The translations under genes and the position numbers were made by a program. DNA of 64,000 bases, taken from assembly GCA_014898425.1 (NCBI GenBank), contig RCSZ01000002.1, positions 2,294,001 to 2,358,000 on the forward strand, given 5' to 3'. Each line of letters opens with the position of its first letter. Position 1 is the first letter of the stretch. Source of the DNA: Botryotinia globosa (lineage: Eukaryota; Ascomycota; Leotiomycetes; Helotiales; Sclerotiniaceae). Of this stretch, positions 11,834 through 22,482 are shown piece after piece. Under the pieces are notes generated by a model that was given only the letters and a program-made list of their open reading frames with translations, did not search any database and was not told the origin of the DNA.

Positions 11834-12968
11834 GAAATTTCACGATTCAAAAACAATTGAGTAACACAACACACATGAACGGCTGGATGGATGGATGGCA
11901 CATGATGGATGATTTCGCATTGGCGTTTCTGGTTTCCTCCTGTTGTGGTTTCGATACCAACGAATCCCGTTTGAAAGTCTCTGTATATGGTGCTGGATTG
12001 GGAGATGGATTGGTTGGGAAAGAAACAACATACACGTACATTTGAATGAATGCATTTGTTGCATCTATCACATGTACCAGATTGTATGAGAACAACACAG
12101 GTCATCGGGAGGAGACATGACTTGCATATGTATCTTCGGGGGGTTTAGGAGCAATTGGTGGAGGACTTTACTTGGCATCAGCATGGGTTAGGATGAGAAT
12201 GAGTATGAGCATGAGGAACGACGGAATTTGATCGAAGAACGATTCGGAACTTTTGTTATATAGAAATATATTTGTAGAAGACAATGAAATGGAAATTTAC
12301 ATTTGTTGAATAAGTTGTGAGGTACTTGCTATCTAGGTAGCAGATAAGTAGATTTTGGGTAAAGTACCCAACCCCTTCACGAGACTTCACGCTCTTTGTT
12401 TAAATACCGAGTTACCGATTGGCAAGAATCATGGGTGAGAAGTGAGGAAGGAGTGAGGAAGGAGTGAGTGAGGAGGGAATTTATCCACGGGCCGATGATA
12501 CAGTTGGATTAGATTGGTGCCCAACAATATCAGTATGATATGTATGAATGAGTATATGTATGAGAATGTGTGTAAGAATATGTATGAGTATATGAGTATA
12601 TATATGAGTAATATATTTATAGTTAGTAGGTCATGTGATATAAATTTGATTTAGATTTGGATTTAGATTTGGATTTGGATTTGGATTTGGATATATTTTA
12701 CATTCTTATATTTATAGATAGGTAGTAATAATAGAATATAAAATTTAAGTGGTTAAATGGGATTTTGTTTATGTTTATATAAAGGAAACTTATCTAGATG
12801 GATGAGGTTATTAGTATACTTATTATTATTATTATATTATATTATATTATATTATATTATATTATATATATTATAATTATATTATATTATATTATATATA
12901 TTATATTATATTATTTATTTAGATTATAATTAATATTATATTATATTAATAATTATATTATTTATATT
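11834..12968. other. Intergenic with simple repeats
   Basis: Downstream of the MARVEL gene. Contains GA-rich stretches, a GATTTGG/GATTTAG hexanucleotide tract at about 12650-12690 and an AT-only (ATATT)n tract at about 12825-12965. No gene is supported; short frames at 11800-12105 are in the 3' UTR zone. Confidence 0.5.
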
Positions 12969-13262
12969 CTCTTCTCTTCTCTTCTCTTCTCTTCTCTTCT
13001 CTTCTCCTTCTATTCTCTTCTCATTCTCTTCCTTCTGTCTTCTCTTCTCTTCTCTTATCTTCTCTTCTATGCTCTTCCTTCTTCTCTTCTCTTCTCTTCT
13101 CTTCTCTTTCTTCTCTTCTCTTCTCTTCTATCTCTTCTATTCTCTATATTCTCTTCATCTTCTCTTCTATTATCTTCTTTCTATCTCTTTCTATTCCTTC
13201 TCTTATCTTTATACTTCCTTCTCTTCTATTACTCTTCTCTTCTCTCTCTTCTCTTCTCTTAT
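12969..13262. repeat. Polypyrimidine (CTTCT)n tract, about 290 bp
   Basis: Nearly pure C/T on the + strand, based on the pentamer CTTCT with interspersed TATC/ATTC variants. It creates spurious Ser/Phe/Leu-rich open frames. Strand asymmetry this strong can form triplex DNA, but no function is shown. Confidence 0.9.
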
Positions 13263-13927
13263 CCATTCATATTATCTTACTTTTATTATATTTATCTTCT
13301 TTATATATATTATAATTATAATTTATTATATTATATTACATATCTCCCAAACGAAAAGAAAGAAACCTTCGAATACCGTAATACCTACCACAAACCCCGC
13401 TCTTAAATAATCGGACATCAATAATATATTACCTGTGGTTGGTGTAATTGGCTAGTAATGGCCTAATCACAAATGTCATCCTGCATGAAACACAACGAAA
13501 AGGTGGGGAATTCAATGAAATCACTGAAATGGCGGGGTACAACGGGGTGGGAAATGTATGTAAGATTACTTACTAGGTTGCGGTGGGTAGGTGGGTACTA
13601 GGTAGGTGTGGTGGAGAGGAATGGATGGATGGAATGATGTGATGTGGGATGTGGGATAGAGATGGATAATACATGATATATGATACATGATGGTATCCCA
13701 CCTTTTTTGTTTTCTTTCTCTCTCTCTCTCTCTGTTGTTGACTTTGACTTTGAATTTAGATTTGAAGTTGTTGAAAGGGAAAGAAGTTGGACAGATACTT
13801 ATTACAAGTTACTTTGTTTACGATATACTTGATTATTCATTGAGATTCATATACACACACACACAGCACAAGAATATCTTCGTCCATCGAGATTTCAATA
13901 CATTAACGTCACTTCCGAATAGCAAAA
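13263..13927. promoter_or_regulatory. Upstream region of the HAD phosphatase gene
   Basis: 665 bp of non-coding DNA ending at the ATG at 13928. It includes GGTAGGTGGGTA/GATGGATGG purine-rich stretches at 13575-13660 and a CT tract at about 13714-13733. It presumably holds the promoter and 5' UTR; no element can be named with confidence. Confidence 0.4.
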
Positions 13928-13994
13928 ATGGCTCCAGTTGGTTTTTTTCCTTTTCTTACTGCTCTCATCTTCCCTCTTTATATTACATGTATAA

Positions 13995-14025
<31 letters not shown>

Positions 14026-14804
14026 TATCCCCCCTCACCCTCTACCCCGCACCAAACTAACACCCCACCTAGATAACCACCCTCCTCTTCGACTGCGACA
14101 ACACGCTCGTCCTCTCCGAATCGCTCGCCTTCGAAGCGTGCGCCGATCTCGCCAACGAGATTCTCGAGGCCCGCGGCATCAGCGACCGCTACACCGGGCC
14201 GCAACTGCTCTCTGAATTCGTGGGGCAGAATTTCCGCGGCATGATCAGTAGTCTCAAGAGCAAATACAACTATGCCATGAGCGATGCGGAACTCGAGGGA
14301 TACGTGAGCAAGGAAGAAGATAAGGTGATTGCGAAGCTCAAGGCGGCGTTGCAGCCTTGCGAGGGGGTGGACGAGGAATTAGTGAGGTTGGAGAAGGATG
14401 GGGGATATCTGATGGCGGTGGTGAGTTCGAGTGCGTTGCGCCGATTGAAGGCGAGTGTGGAGAAGGTGGATCAGGCGAAGTATTTTGGCGATCGTATTTA
14501 CAGTGCTGCGTCGTCGTTGGAGAAGCCGACGAGTAAACCGGATCCGGCGGTGTATTTGCACGCGATGGAGAAGTTGGGGGTGAAGCCTACAGAGTGTGTG
14601 GCGATTGAGGATAGTAGGAGTGGTGCGACGGCGGCGGTGAGGGCGGGCATTTTCACCGTGGGTTACGTGGGTAGTTATGAGGAGGGCGAACGCAAGGAGA
14701 TGGAGGAGGTGTTGAGGAAGGCGGGGTGTAAGGTTTTGATGAGTGATTGGAGGGAGTTTAAGGGGATTTTGGAGAAGATTCAGGAGGGGGGGTTGGAGAA
14801 TTAG
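13928..14804 (+). CDS. HAD-superfamily hydrolase (beta-phosphoglucomutase/CbbY-like)
   Basis: Two exons: a 9-nt first coding exon (13928-13936, MAP) and 14073-14804, joined in phase 0 by a 136-nt intron with donor GTTGGT and acceptor CCTAG; total 246 aa. Reading through instead puts stops before the catalytic motif, while splicing gives MAPITTLLFDCDNTL, the expected start of this family. HAD motifs are in order: motif I DCDNT (nucleophile Asp10, acid/base Asp12), motif II VVSSSA, motif III Lys in TSKPDP, motif IV IEDSRSG. The helical cap lies between motifs I and II. The protein is likely a cytosolic Mg2+-dependent sugar-phosphate phosphatase or mutase; substrate is unknown. The intron contains a (CACATA)n microsatellite. 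Coding GC is clearly above the flanking DNA. Confidence 0.85.
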
Positions 14805-16353
14805 TTGGGGTTTGTTGGGGTTAGTGGGAGAGGATGCTTGGGAATAGCCTTCTGAGGTGTTAGATATCAGAGGAGAGGAAAGAAAGATGAGAGATTAGTA
14901 TTTCTTTACACCAAAAATTTCTTTAAAGAAAGTATCACTTAAAAATTTTGCAAGACAAAAAAAGAGATCGAGACTAGGAGAGAGATATGATTAGTTTATC
15001 GATGATATGAATTTCCATGGTTTTAGCATTACATTTACCTGCCGACTAGCCATCTACTTCTTGAGCTTTTTTTTCCTTTTCCTTGGGAATTTTCATTTCC
15101 ATTTCTCTTTCTCCTTGCTTTCTGTCACGATCATACTAGAGTATATCATAGAGGTCAAATAACTAGAATAAGAAAGCTAAAGAGGAAAGAGATCCCTAAG
15201 GGATCTCTTCATCTCTTATATAATAATAATAATCGTCTTAGTTCACGCTAGCCTTGAACTGAGATGTCACGTGACATTAGTTATACTCTCTACTTATATA
15301 GATAAATAAATAGATAGATAGATAGATAGATAAATAAATAAATAGATAGATAGATAGATAGTATTACGAGGCCACTTCTGAGAGTATTCAAAAGCTTTAC
15401 CGCTATGCTATAAAAGCATAAAAGACTAGGAGGTAGAATTAGAAGTTCTATTTTGATTTTATATATATAGTAGAACAGGATAGGACAGGAAGGGCTAGTG
15501 TCACCTCGTGACAAGGGTTTAGAATAGAAAAAGGAAAGAGTTGTTTATATAGTAGTTGTTGGAGAGGGGAGGGTGGTTGTATATTTATCAGGTAGTATAG
15601 TTGGGGAGGGAGGGGATGGAGAGGAAAATAAAGGGGGTGGAGAGAGATGAGGAGAAGAGGAAGGGAGAGGAGAGGAGAAGATGAGGAGAGAGGAAGATGA
15701 GGAGAGAGGAAGATGAGGAGAGGAGAAGATGAGGAGAAGAGAGGAGAGGGATATAGGAAAGTAAGGAGATGAGATGATCTCAAGAGAAGATTCATCAAGG
15801 AAGAGTTTTCTTTTGTAGAGAAAGTAGAGATGGAAATGTGAAGCTGAGAGAGTGTAGAGAGCAAAGAAGTTTTTGAGGAACTAGAGAAGATGAAATCGAG
15901 GGTTTATAATAAACACAAAAATGAGGAACAGCATATGAGTCAAGTATGCTTAGGATGCATGCATCTCAACGTATGATTATCTTGACAATAGATCTCAATG
16001 GGTGCCTATGCATAACAATATTGTAAAATATTTTTGTATTTTATTTTTCAACTTTTTTTGCGCTTTATATATTTTATGAAATCACTACACTAAACCCGCT
16101 ATTGCTGAAACCCCAATCCAGTAAGTGGATGAGAGACAGACAGATAAATCAGAAAAGAAAACAAAAATAATGCATCATCAGAGTACAAACTCTCCCACGC
16201 CTTAGAAAACAGAAGAGAAAATAGAATATAAACCTATAACCGCAACCCGATGCATCCCATCCCGTAAACGCCATCCCAATAAATATCCCTCCATAGCTCC
16301 CGGGTATCTATCCAAAAATCCGCACACCAAACTCCACCAACCCGCCACACAAT
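14805..16353. other. Intergenic with palindromes and GATA/GA repeats
   Basis: Contains a 10-bp-arm hairpin (AGAGATCCCT/AGGGATCTCT, about 15188-15208), the 14-bp palindrome ATGTCACGTGACAT at 15264-15277 (CACGTG E-box core), GATA/AATA tetranucleotides at 15299-15360, and a GA-rich (AGGAGAAGATG)-type tract at about 15600-15770. The large open frame antisense to the GA tract (15448-15864) is a low-complexity artefact. No gene is supported. Confidence 0.55.
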
Positions 16354-18552
16354 CTAAAGACCACTGATCGCGCGCAACTCCCCAAGATGCTTCTCCAATG
16401 CGTCGTTCTGCAATGTGAGGACTCTATTCTGAAGTCTGATGACTTCTCTCGTCAAAGCCGCGAGTTCATCCACCTTATTGGCAGGGGCATCATTCGCAAT
16501 CTCAATTTGTGCTCTCGCTTCTCGCTGAGTGAGCTGATTGATTTGTTCACCATGAACACGGGATTGATCGGCGACTTCAACCACCAAATTCATGAATCTA
16601 TGGAATCGAGATCGTTGCTCGGAAGCTTCTGCTCTGAGTGTGTTGAGTTCGTTGCGCAATTGTGTGGTTTCGTCAGATTGAGCTTGGATTCTTCGTTGTA
16701 ATCTTTCGACGTCACCAGATATGGTTGGAAGTTCCGTGGAATATTCAGTGTTTCGGGTGTAAAGTGCCTCAAAATTCTCGCGGTGGTTGCTTAATTCTCG
16801 TTGAACTCCGTACAGTTCTACTCCTAGATCAGTTACTTCTTCTTGGAGGATTAGCAACTGGTTGTTATTGTCATCGACATTGTTGTTCCTGGAATGATGA
16901 GAGATAACTGATCCATTGTCATTGTCATGGTTGTTCCTGGAATGATGAGAGATAACTGATTCAGTGTCGGTATTATCGGGAACCTCTATGGACTGTCGAA
17001 GAGTATCTTCTGCAAGAGTGACGGAATCTGTGTCATGTCTGTTGATTGTATTTTCCTCTTGAAGAGATTCGACGGGAGGATTTTCATTCGAGTTCTGGTT
17101 CTCTGCGTCACGGGGAGAACCCTCTGATAAAGCAGGAGAAGGAGCATATGAATGGAGGATCAAAGGATCAACTGTATCTGAATCAACAGAGTCACCGTGG
17201 GCCTCAAGGGTGTGAAAAACTTCGGCCCGAATGGAACGCTGTGGTGATGGGTTGAGAATATTGACATGGTTAACATTTTCTTGGGGTTGCGTGGAATAAT
17301 CATTGTTCCAGCTGGGTGGCGATGCCCGGGGAGATTGGATAGAGCTCAAACCACCGAATACAGTGCCAAGTGGCGGAAGTCGCGGTAATATTTGTGGGAG
17401 ATTTGGCTTGGTAGCAACAGCAGAATCAAATGAACTGGTGCCACGAGCAACAGTAGAGATCGGCTTCTGTTGAATTACCAAACCAGGTTTGCCTGAATAG
17501 TTAGGTCCATACGCCATCTCAGTAGTAGTGTATTCAATGTCACATGGGAATGTTGCTTGTGGTCTGTTGTAATCATCGGCAGCACGTCCTCTCGGCGTTG
17601 AAGGTGCTGCTTGATAAACCATTCCAGCATAGATATTCGAGCTTTCAGGAGCTCTATAATTGTTCATTTCGACATCTCCACCAGCAGGAGTGGTACCATA
17701 GTTGCTACCGACGTAGACTCTATTGCCAGAATTTTGAGGTGTCTGGTCTGCTGCCATAGCAGTGGTCTCATTGTTAAAACCAAACGAATACTGACGTCGC
17801 TTAGAAAGTGGTACAAAGAAATCGTCATCTTCTTCGGATGGTCGCTTTCTTCTAGAAACCTTTGAATGTTTCCATGGACAATTCGAGTCGTTCATGCTTC
17901 CTAGGTTTCGGGATAAATCGCTCATAAGGCTTGGAAGCATTGCAAAGGAATTTTCTGGTATGGCCCTATAAGAAGTGAAATGTTCTTGATAATTCATTCC
18001 TGGAGATTGATAATCGGGGAGAGAAGAAGGTCCCGATGTTTGGCTTTGGTGTTGGGCTTGATAGTGAGCATAAAGAGCATTCGAGCGACCAGAAGAGCTT
18101 GGGTTGAAGTTTGGGTTTCTGGCCGCAAATACAGGAGAGCGTGGGTTGGTAAGGCCTGCAGTAGCGAAGCTTGGGCTTGCGGGAGTATATTCAGGAGATG
18201 GGCTCAATTGGCGTTCAGGTCCTGGCTTTGCCATAGCTATAAGTGGTTTTCTCGAGGCAGTTGGTGGTTGCCATCGATTAGAGCGACCTGTTGCCTTTCC
18301 GCGAGACATTCCATAATGTGTAGTAGTAGCCTGAACAATATTAGCTCCTATTATTTGAGGACTGAAGGCAGATAAACTTACGTCGGTTACGGAGGCATCG
18401 TCTAATTCATCTTCAGAGCTGTCTCTCCCACCCAGGATTGGGCTTCTAGCGGGAAAGTGGTTTCTCGCATATGCGAAGTTTCTCTGGCCAAGAATAGGGC
18501 TTGGGACTTTTTGCTTTGTGCAAGACATCTTAGCTGTAGTTATGGATGACAA
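16354..18552 (-). CDS. Uncharacterised low-complexity protein with C-terminal coiled coil
   Basis: Open for 732 codons, but a 51-nt intron (18381-18331, donor GTAAGT, branch-like GCTAAT, acceptor TTCAG) is likely; its length is a multiple of three with no stop, so the product is 715 aa if spliced and 732 aa if not. ATGs at 18552 and 18528 are both possible starts. The N-terminal half is Ser/Pro/Asn/Tyr-rich and appears disordered, with basic RRKRPSEEDDDF and KRRQYSF patches that could act as nuclear localisation signals. A SVISHHSRNN segment is duplicated 16 residues apart. The last about 150 residues show heptad-like Leu/Val/Ile spacing with many Glu/Gln/Arg, typical of a coiled coil. I do not recognise the family; function is unknown. 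Confidence 0.75.
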   Translation of the reverse strand: MSSITTAKMSCTKQKVPSPILGQRNFAYARNHFPARSPILGGRDSSEDELDDASVTDVSLSAFSPQIIGANIVQATTTHYGMSRGKATGRSNRWQPPTASRKPLIAMAKPGPERQLSPSPEYTPASPSFATAGLTNPRSPVFAARNPNFNPSSSGRSNALYAHYQAQHQSQTSGPSSLPDYQSPGMNYQEHFTSYRAIPENSFAMLPSLMSDLSRNLGSMNDSNCPWKHSKVSRRKRPSEEDDDFFVPLSKRRQYSFGFNNETTAMAADQTPQNSGNRVYVGSNYGTTPAGGDVEMNNYRAPESSNIYAGMVYQAAPSTPRGRAADDYNRPQATFPCDIEYTTTEMAYGPNYSGKPGLVIQQKPISTVARGTSSFDSAVATKPNLPQILPRLPPLGTVFGGLSSIQSPRASPPSWNNDYSTQPQENVNHVNILNPSPQRSIRAEVFHTLEAHGDSVDSDTVDPLILHSYAPSPALSEGSPRDAENQNSNENPPVESLQEENTINRHDTDSVTLAEDTLRQSIEVPDNTDTESVISHHSRNNHDNDNGSVISHHSRNNNVDDNNNQLLILQEEVTDLGVELYGVQRELSNHRENFEALYTRNTEYSTELPTISGDVERLQRRIQAQSDETTQLRNELNTLRAEASEQRSRFHRFMNLVVEVADQSRVHGEQINQLTQREARAQIEIANDAPANKVDELAALTREVIRLQNRVLTLQNDALEKHLGELRAISGL

Positions 18553-18764
18553 GTGATTTGTGGATTTATTTGATTGCTTCGTAGCTAATTTGTACGATAC
18601 GATGTACGATACGAAATGACGTATGGAATTCTGTATAGGAAGTGATTAGCTTTGCGATATGTGAAAGCAAATAGAGAATTGGCTTTGAAAGATTATATGG
18701 AAGGTATGGTTTTGGATATCGAGGAAGCCGCAGTGCTGAAACAGAAAGATAATAATTACAATAA
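18553..18764. promoter_or_regulatory. Upstream region of the coiled-coil protein gene
   Basis: About 210 bp upstream of the ATG at 18552, with a short direct repeat of GTACGATACGA. It probably carries the 5' UTR and promoter. Confidence 0.3.
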
Positions 18765-18965
18765 GGAACTAGAGTACTTTCAAAGGACTCTGGTTTTTAC
18801 GGTATTCGGAGGAAGTTGTAGTAGATATCTTGAACTCGAGTACTTTCAAAGAACTCTAGTTGTGATGATATCCAGACAATGGTTGTAGTAAATATCTTGA
18901 ACTCGAGTACTTTCAAAGAACTCTAGTTATGATGATATCCAGAAAGTGGTTGTAGTAGATAATCT
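18765..18965. repeat. Three tandem copies of a 66-67-bp unit
   Basis: The unit GAACTCGAGTACTTTCAAAG...GTTGTAGTAGATATCTT starts near 18766, 18832 and 18899 (anchors GAG at 18772, 18838 and 18905). Copies 2 and 3 are almost identical, while copy 1 is more diverged. The partial open frame across it repeats the same peptide and is not a gene. Confidence 0.85.
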
Positions 18966-21900
18966 TCGATGTTGTTGTGGATGAAAGAGGTTGTTGTTGA
19001 ATCTCTGTCAGGAAAGTTGACAAAAGGTTGAAGAACTTGAGTAGTTGAAGAAGTTGAAGAAGTTTTTCAAGAGTTAGAAAGTCGAAATGGAGAAGAGGAT
19101 GATCTTAAATAAGTAAACTAAAAACTCGTCTACGAGTGCTAGTACCGTAGTACTACGGGTGGTGTCAAGTGTCAAATTTTCAATTCACTTGGCCGAATGT
19201 AGAAAATTGGACTGGTTGAGGTGAGAAATAAATTGGGAGAAATGTGAGGTTTGGTGGTAGTAGTAGAATGTTGGAAGCTTGGTAATGTTGGAAGTTGAGT
19301 GGTGTCGTCAGTATGTGAGATGTTCGTGAAGGTGTTTTGTATTTTGGAGAAATGAGTGTGCGGGTTGAGAAACTATATACGAAAACTTCATAATCGCAAT
19401 ACAGTCAAATGCCGCTAGTTTTCGCTAGAGATGCTAGTCGATCGTAGTACTGTGGTTCAGAAATGATATTCGGCATATTACGGCGAATGGTACGGCGATT
19501 GGTATGGTTCATGTATTAGCTGGACACTTGGTTGGTCGAAGACGGTCCATGTAGAGAGATGATTGGAGAGTATGCCCTTTTCCTAGAACAGATTGGCCAT
19601 TAGACTATACATCATCTCATTCATTCTATCATGGTGATGATCATGGTGATGATGTATATATAGTCCAATGGCCAATGAGATAGGGTTCTTTGCCATAAAG
19701 AGTTATACTCTGGTCAATCTTATTGTCTAGGGGACCTAGCTGTCCTTGGGACTTTGTAAGCTTTTGTTCATTATGGAATCACGAATTCACCTCAGATATT
19801 CAAGCACCATGCTAAACACTCTCCGACATCAGAAGACATATCGCCATACTGATCATGGATTCGAATAACGCTCGTCACAGCTGAAATGCTAGATTGAATC
19901 GATTAATCATTATTTCCAGCTCAACCTTGAGTAAGATTGACTGAGTTTCTCTGGCTCAACAAAGTAAGAATTTATCAAAAGTTATGTAGGAATTGCCCAT
20001 CGTGATGATTGACATATGGATATCATCAACAGATAACCTGGAAATCATCTCAATCACCCATCGAAGCCATAGATGGATGGATGTCGTTACAATGTGGATT
20101 TGTGGCTTTGTGGCTTTGACAGTGTCATCCAATGAAATATTGTTCATGTGACTTGAAGCATTTGTTGCACGTCTAAGAAGCAGGGTGCTTACTTTCGAGT
20201 TTCCCTGTCAATTTGGTCGGTGTATTGATCTTATCATCATGCTTGATTTCCCGATTCACTCCATCTACATCTGATGGGCATTTAAATTGATGGTTACATA
20301 TATGTTACTTATTCTTTCCCTTCTCTTCATCTCGAGAGAATTTCTTCCAATTCCGTTTCTATCTCTACAACCCTTTCTCACGTATATCAGATTCTCCCTT
20401 CCCGAGTACCCGTTTGCGTGTATCTATCTTCAACATTTGATACTCCTGCCCCTTTATCATGTCTTTCCTCGTTAACTATCTTGAGTTGCTTGATTTCCTT
20501 CGCCCTGTACATTGAGTTGGTCATTGATCGAATCAATCATATGCATCCATCCTTCGATTCTGTATCTGGAAATTCGCATGTTCTCACATCCCATTATTAA
20601 CATATAGCATTCCCGAAACAAACGTCGCCACTGGGATACTAATCCAGGTCTTCTCCATCAATTTGCCGAATTTGAGAAAAGGCGAAGACATTTTATGATG
20701 TTTTCGTATGTGAAGATAGTGCAATGCTATTTTTCTCCCGGATCTTTCGTTGATATTCCAATTCTCGTGAACTTTCAGAAGTCTACTCAGCGACCTGAGG
20801 ATAAGGCCTTCGAAAGAAGTTGTGAAAAAACCATCATGAGGCAGTACATGCAGCGAGAAATATCTGTAGGTCAAAAATAACCCTCCGGCAAGATTAATGC
20901 CCCCTAGGAATCCGGTGAATCTGCTGCTACAAATAGACCTGGGGTACATTGAGGACACTATGATTGATTATAGTTATCTTACATAAAACAGTTCTGATAT
21001 GGAGATGTAATGATTGCGGGATTCAGGTTGTGCAGATGTATGTGGAACGGACGATGAAGAGAAAACTCCTCTCCTCGATTATGAGGAAGATGTTAGCTTT
21101 CTCTAGTGAATCACATGACAGAAGTGTACTAACCTTATGTGGGTACTTGATATACTCCGTATAATCTTACCTAGGGATGCAGGTGATTACATAAATCTAT
21201 ATCATGATATTTTTCAAGGCATATAAAATATTACCTATACTAGGTAACTTATTATAGCTAGGTAAGCTTATACACATATTTCAGACCAATAAAACTATCA
21301 GGCTGAAAAAGACAAACATACCTCCAGGGCTAGGTAGGTAACTAAATGTAATGGAGTAGGACTATCAAATGTCAATTACAGTGAGTCAGGGAAATTTCCA
21401 CAGATAAAGCAAGTTTAGGCGAGGTGTTTCACGTTTCACCTCACTCGAAGTTGAGAGTAGCTATACTAGTAGTAGGAGGTATATATTTCCCCTAGGTCTG
21501 AATATATTGCTGTTGTCGAGTAATTACTAAGTTAGACTCAATCTATTTGTAATTGTGTGATTATTAGATGAAGGTATTTGGATGAATTATATCATATAGC
21601 GCGTTTGTATAACCTTCTTTATAAGTTAATCTTACAATAATATTCAGATGTTCTATGTGTCAAGGTTATAGAGTAGATGATTCATTCTGTTTAGACTTCT
21701 CTACTCATTCACGTCAAGACAACCTTGGAACCCTTCAAATGTCATAGAATGGATCCGTCGCTCTCCATTCTGATTTTCAAATACCAGTGCAAGAAACAGA
21801 GCATACAACGTGAATGCGTATTTCTTGCGTGTAAGCCAGCAAGCAGTATGGAAATTTCCTGAAGATGTGTCGCGGTTCATATAGATAGGAAAATATCCAC

Positions 21901-22441
21901 TTCAAAATTCCATCTGGAAGCTTGAATCCCAGCTCCAACTGTCTTTTCTTGCAAGTCTCTTTGAGTCACCAGGGCTGCAAAAGACGTTACATGTGATGTT
22001 ACGGAAAGATTCATTGTATGAGCGTAGGTAGAATGAATTATTGTAGCTAAAACCTTCTGATATCTACAGAGGTTATCCTTTTATATGTCTCAAGTAATTC
22101 GATCCGTTAACGGAAATACTACAAATTTCCCTGTTCCCCGCTCATTTCTTCCAACACGTCATCTCACTGCCATAAGATATGATTACTGGTAGTCATGGAC
22201 TGAAACGAGAGTAGTGAGATGCTGTACGTAGATCAACCCCGGAAAAGAAGACTTCGTACTAAGCTCTTGCTCGTTTCTGCCAGTGATCCCACTCTATAAT
22301 GGCCCATCGTTCAAATCCGACTCTGAGGTTTCATTTGATGATTCATACTTCTGATGGCGTAAACAATGAATGAAACATAACATTGTAGCGATATGTAGAT
22401 CGTAGCTGAGGACTTGCATGGGTTTTGATTTTTTTTAGCTG
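18966..22441. other. Gene-poor region
   Basis: About 3.5 kb with no ORF that has domain features or convincing splice partners. The longest frame (124 codons, minus strand, 20584-20958) lacks recognisable features. Contains the inverted repeat at 19592-19676. I see no tRNA or other structured RNA I can defend. It could hold a long non-coding RNA or distal promoter sequence. Confidence 0.45.
19592..19676. repeat. Imperfect inverted repeat / long hairpin
   Basis: Arms 19592-19616 and 19648-19676 pair as ATTGGCCATTAGACTATACATCATC against its imperfect complement (ATTGGCCATTGGACTATATATACATCATC on the opposite strand). The loop has a TCATGGTGATGA direct duplication. Weaker complementarity seems to extend outward (AGAGTAT...TTCCTAGAAC versus GGGTTCTTT...ATACTCT), so it may be a decayed inverted-repeat element. 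Confidence 0.7.
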
Positions 22442-22442
22442 T

Positions 22443-22482
22443 CGATGCTGCGAACGATGCTGCGAACGATGCTGCGAACGAT
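22443..22482. repeat. 12-bp tandem repeat, 3 copies
   Basis: CGATGCTGCGAA is repeated three times head to tail. No coding context is supported. Confidence 0.85.

Noticed and set aside
13069..13410. Long Phe/Ser/Leu-rich frame
   Set aside because: Translation of the CTTCT microsatellite.
15448..15864. 138-codon minus-strand frame
   Set aside because: Antisense to a GA-rich low-complexity tract; composition-driven.
20584..20958. 124-codon minus-strand frame
   Set aside because: Longest frame in the gene-poor region, but no domain, no codon signal I can judge and no plausible introns.
22290..22330. tRNA-like B-box (GTTCAAATCC)
   Set aside because: No matching A box or acceptor stem at the right distance.
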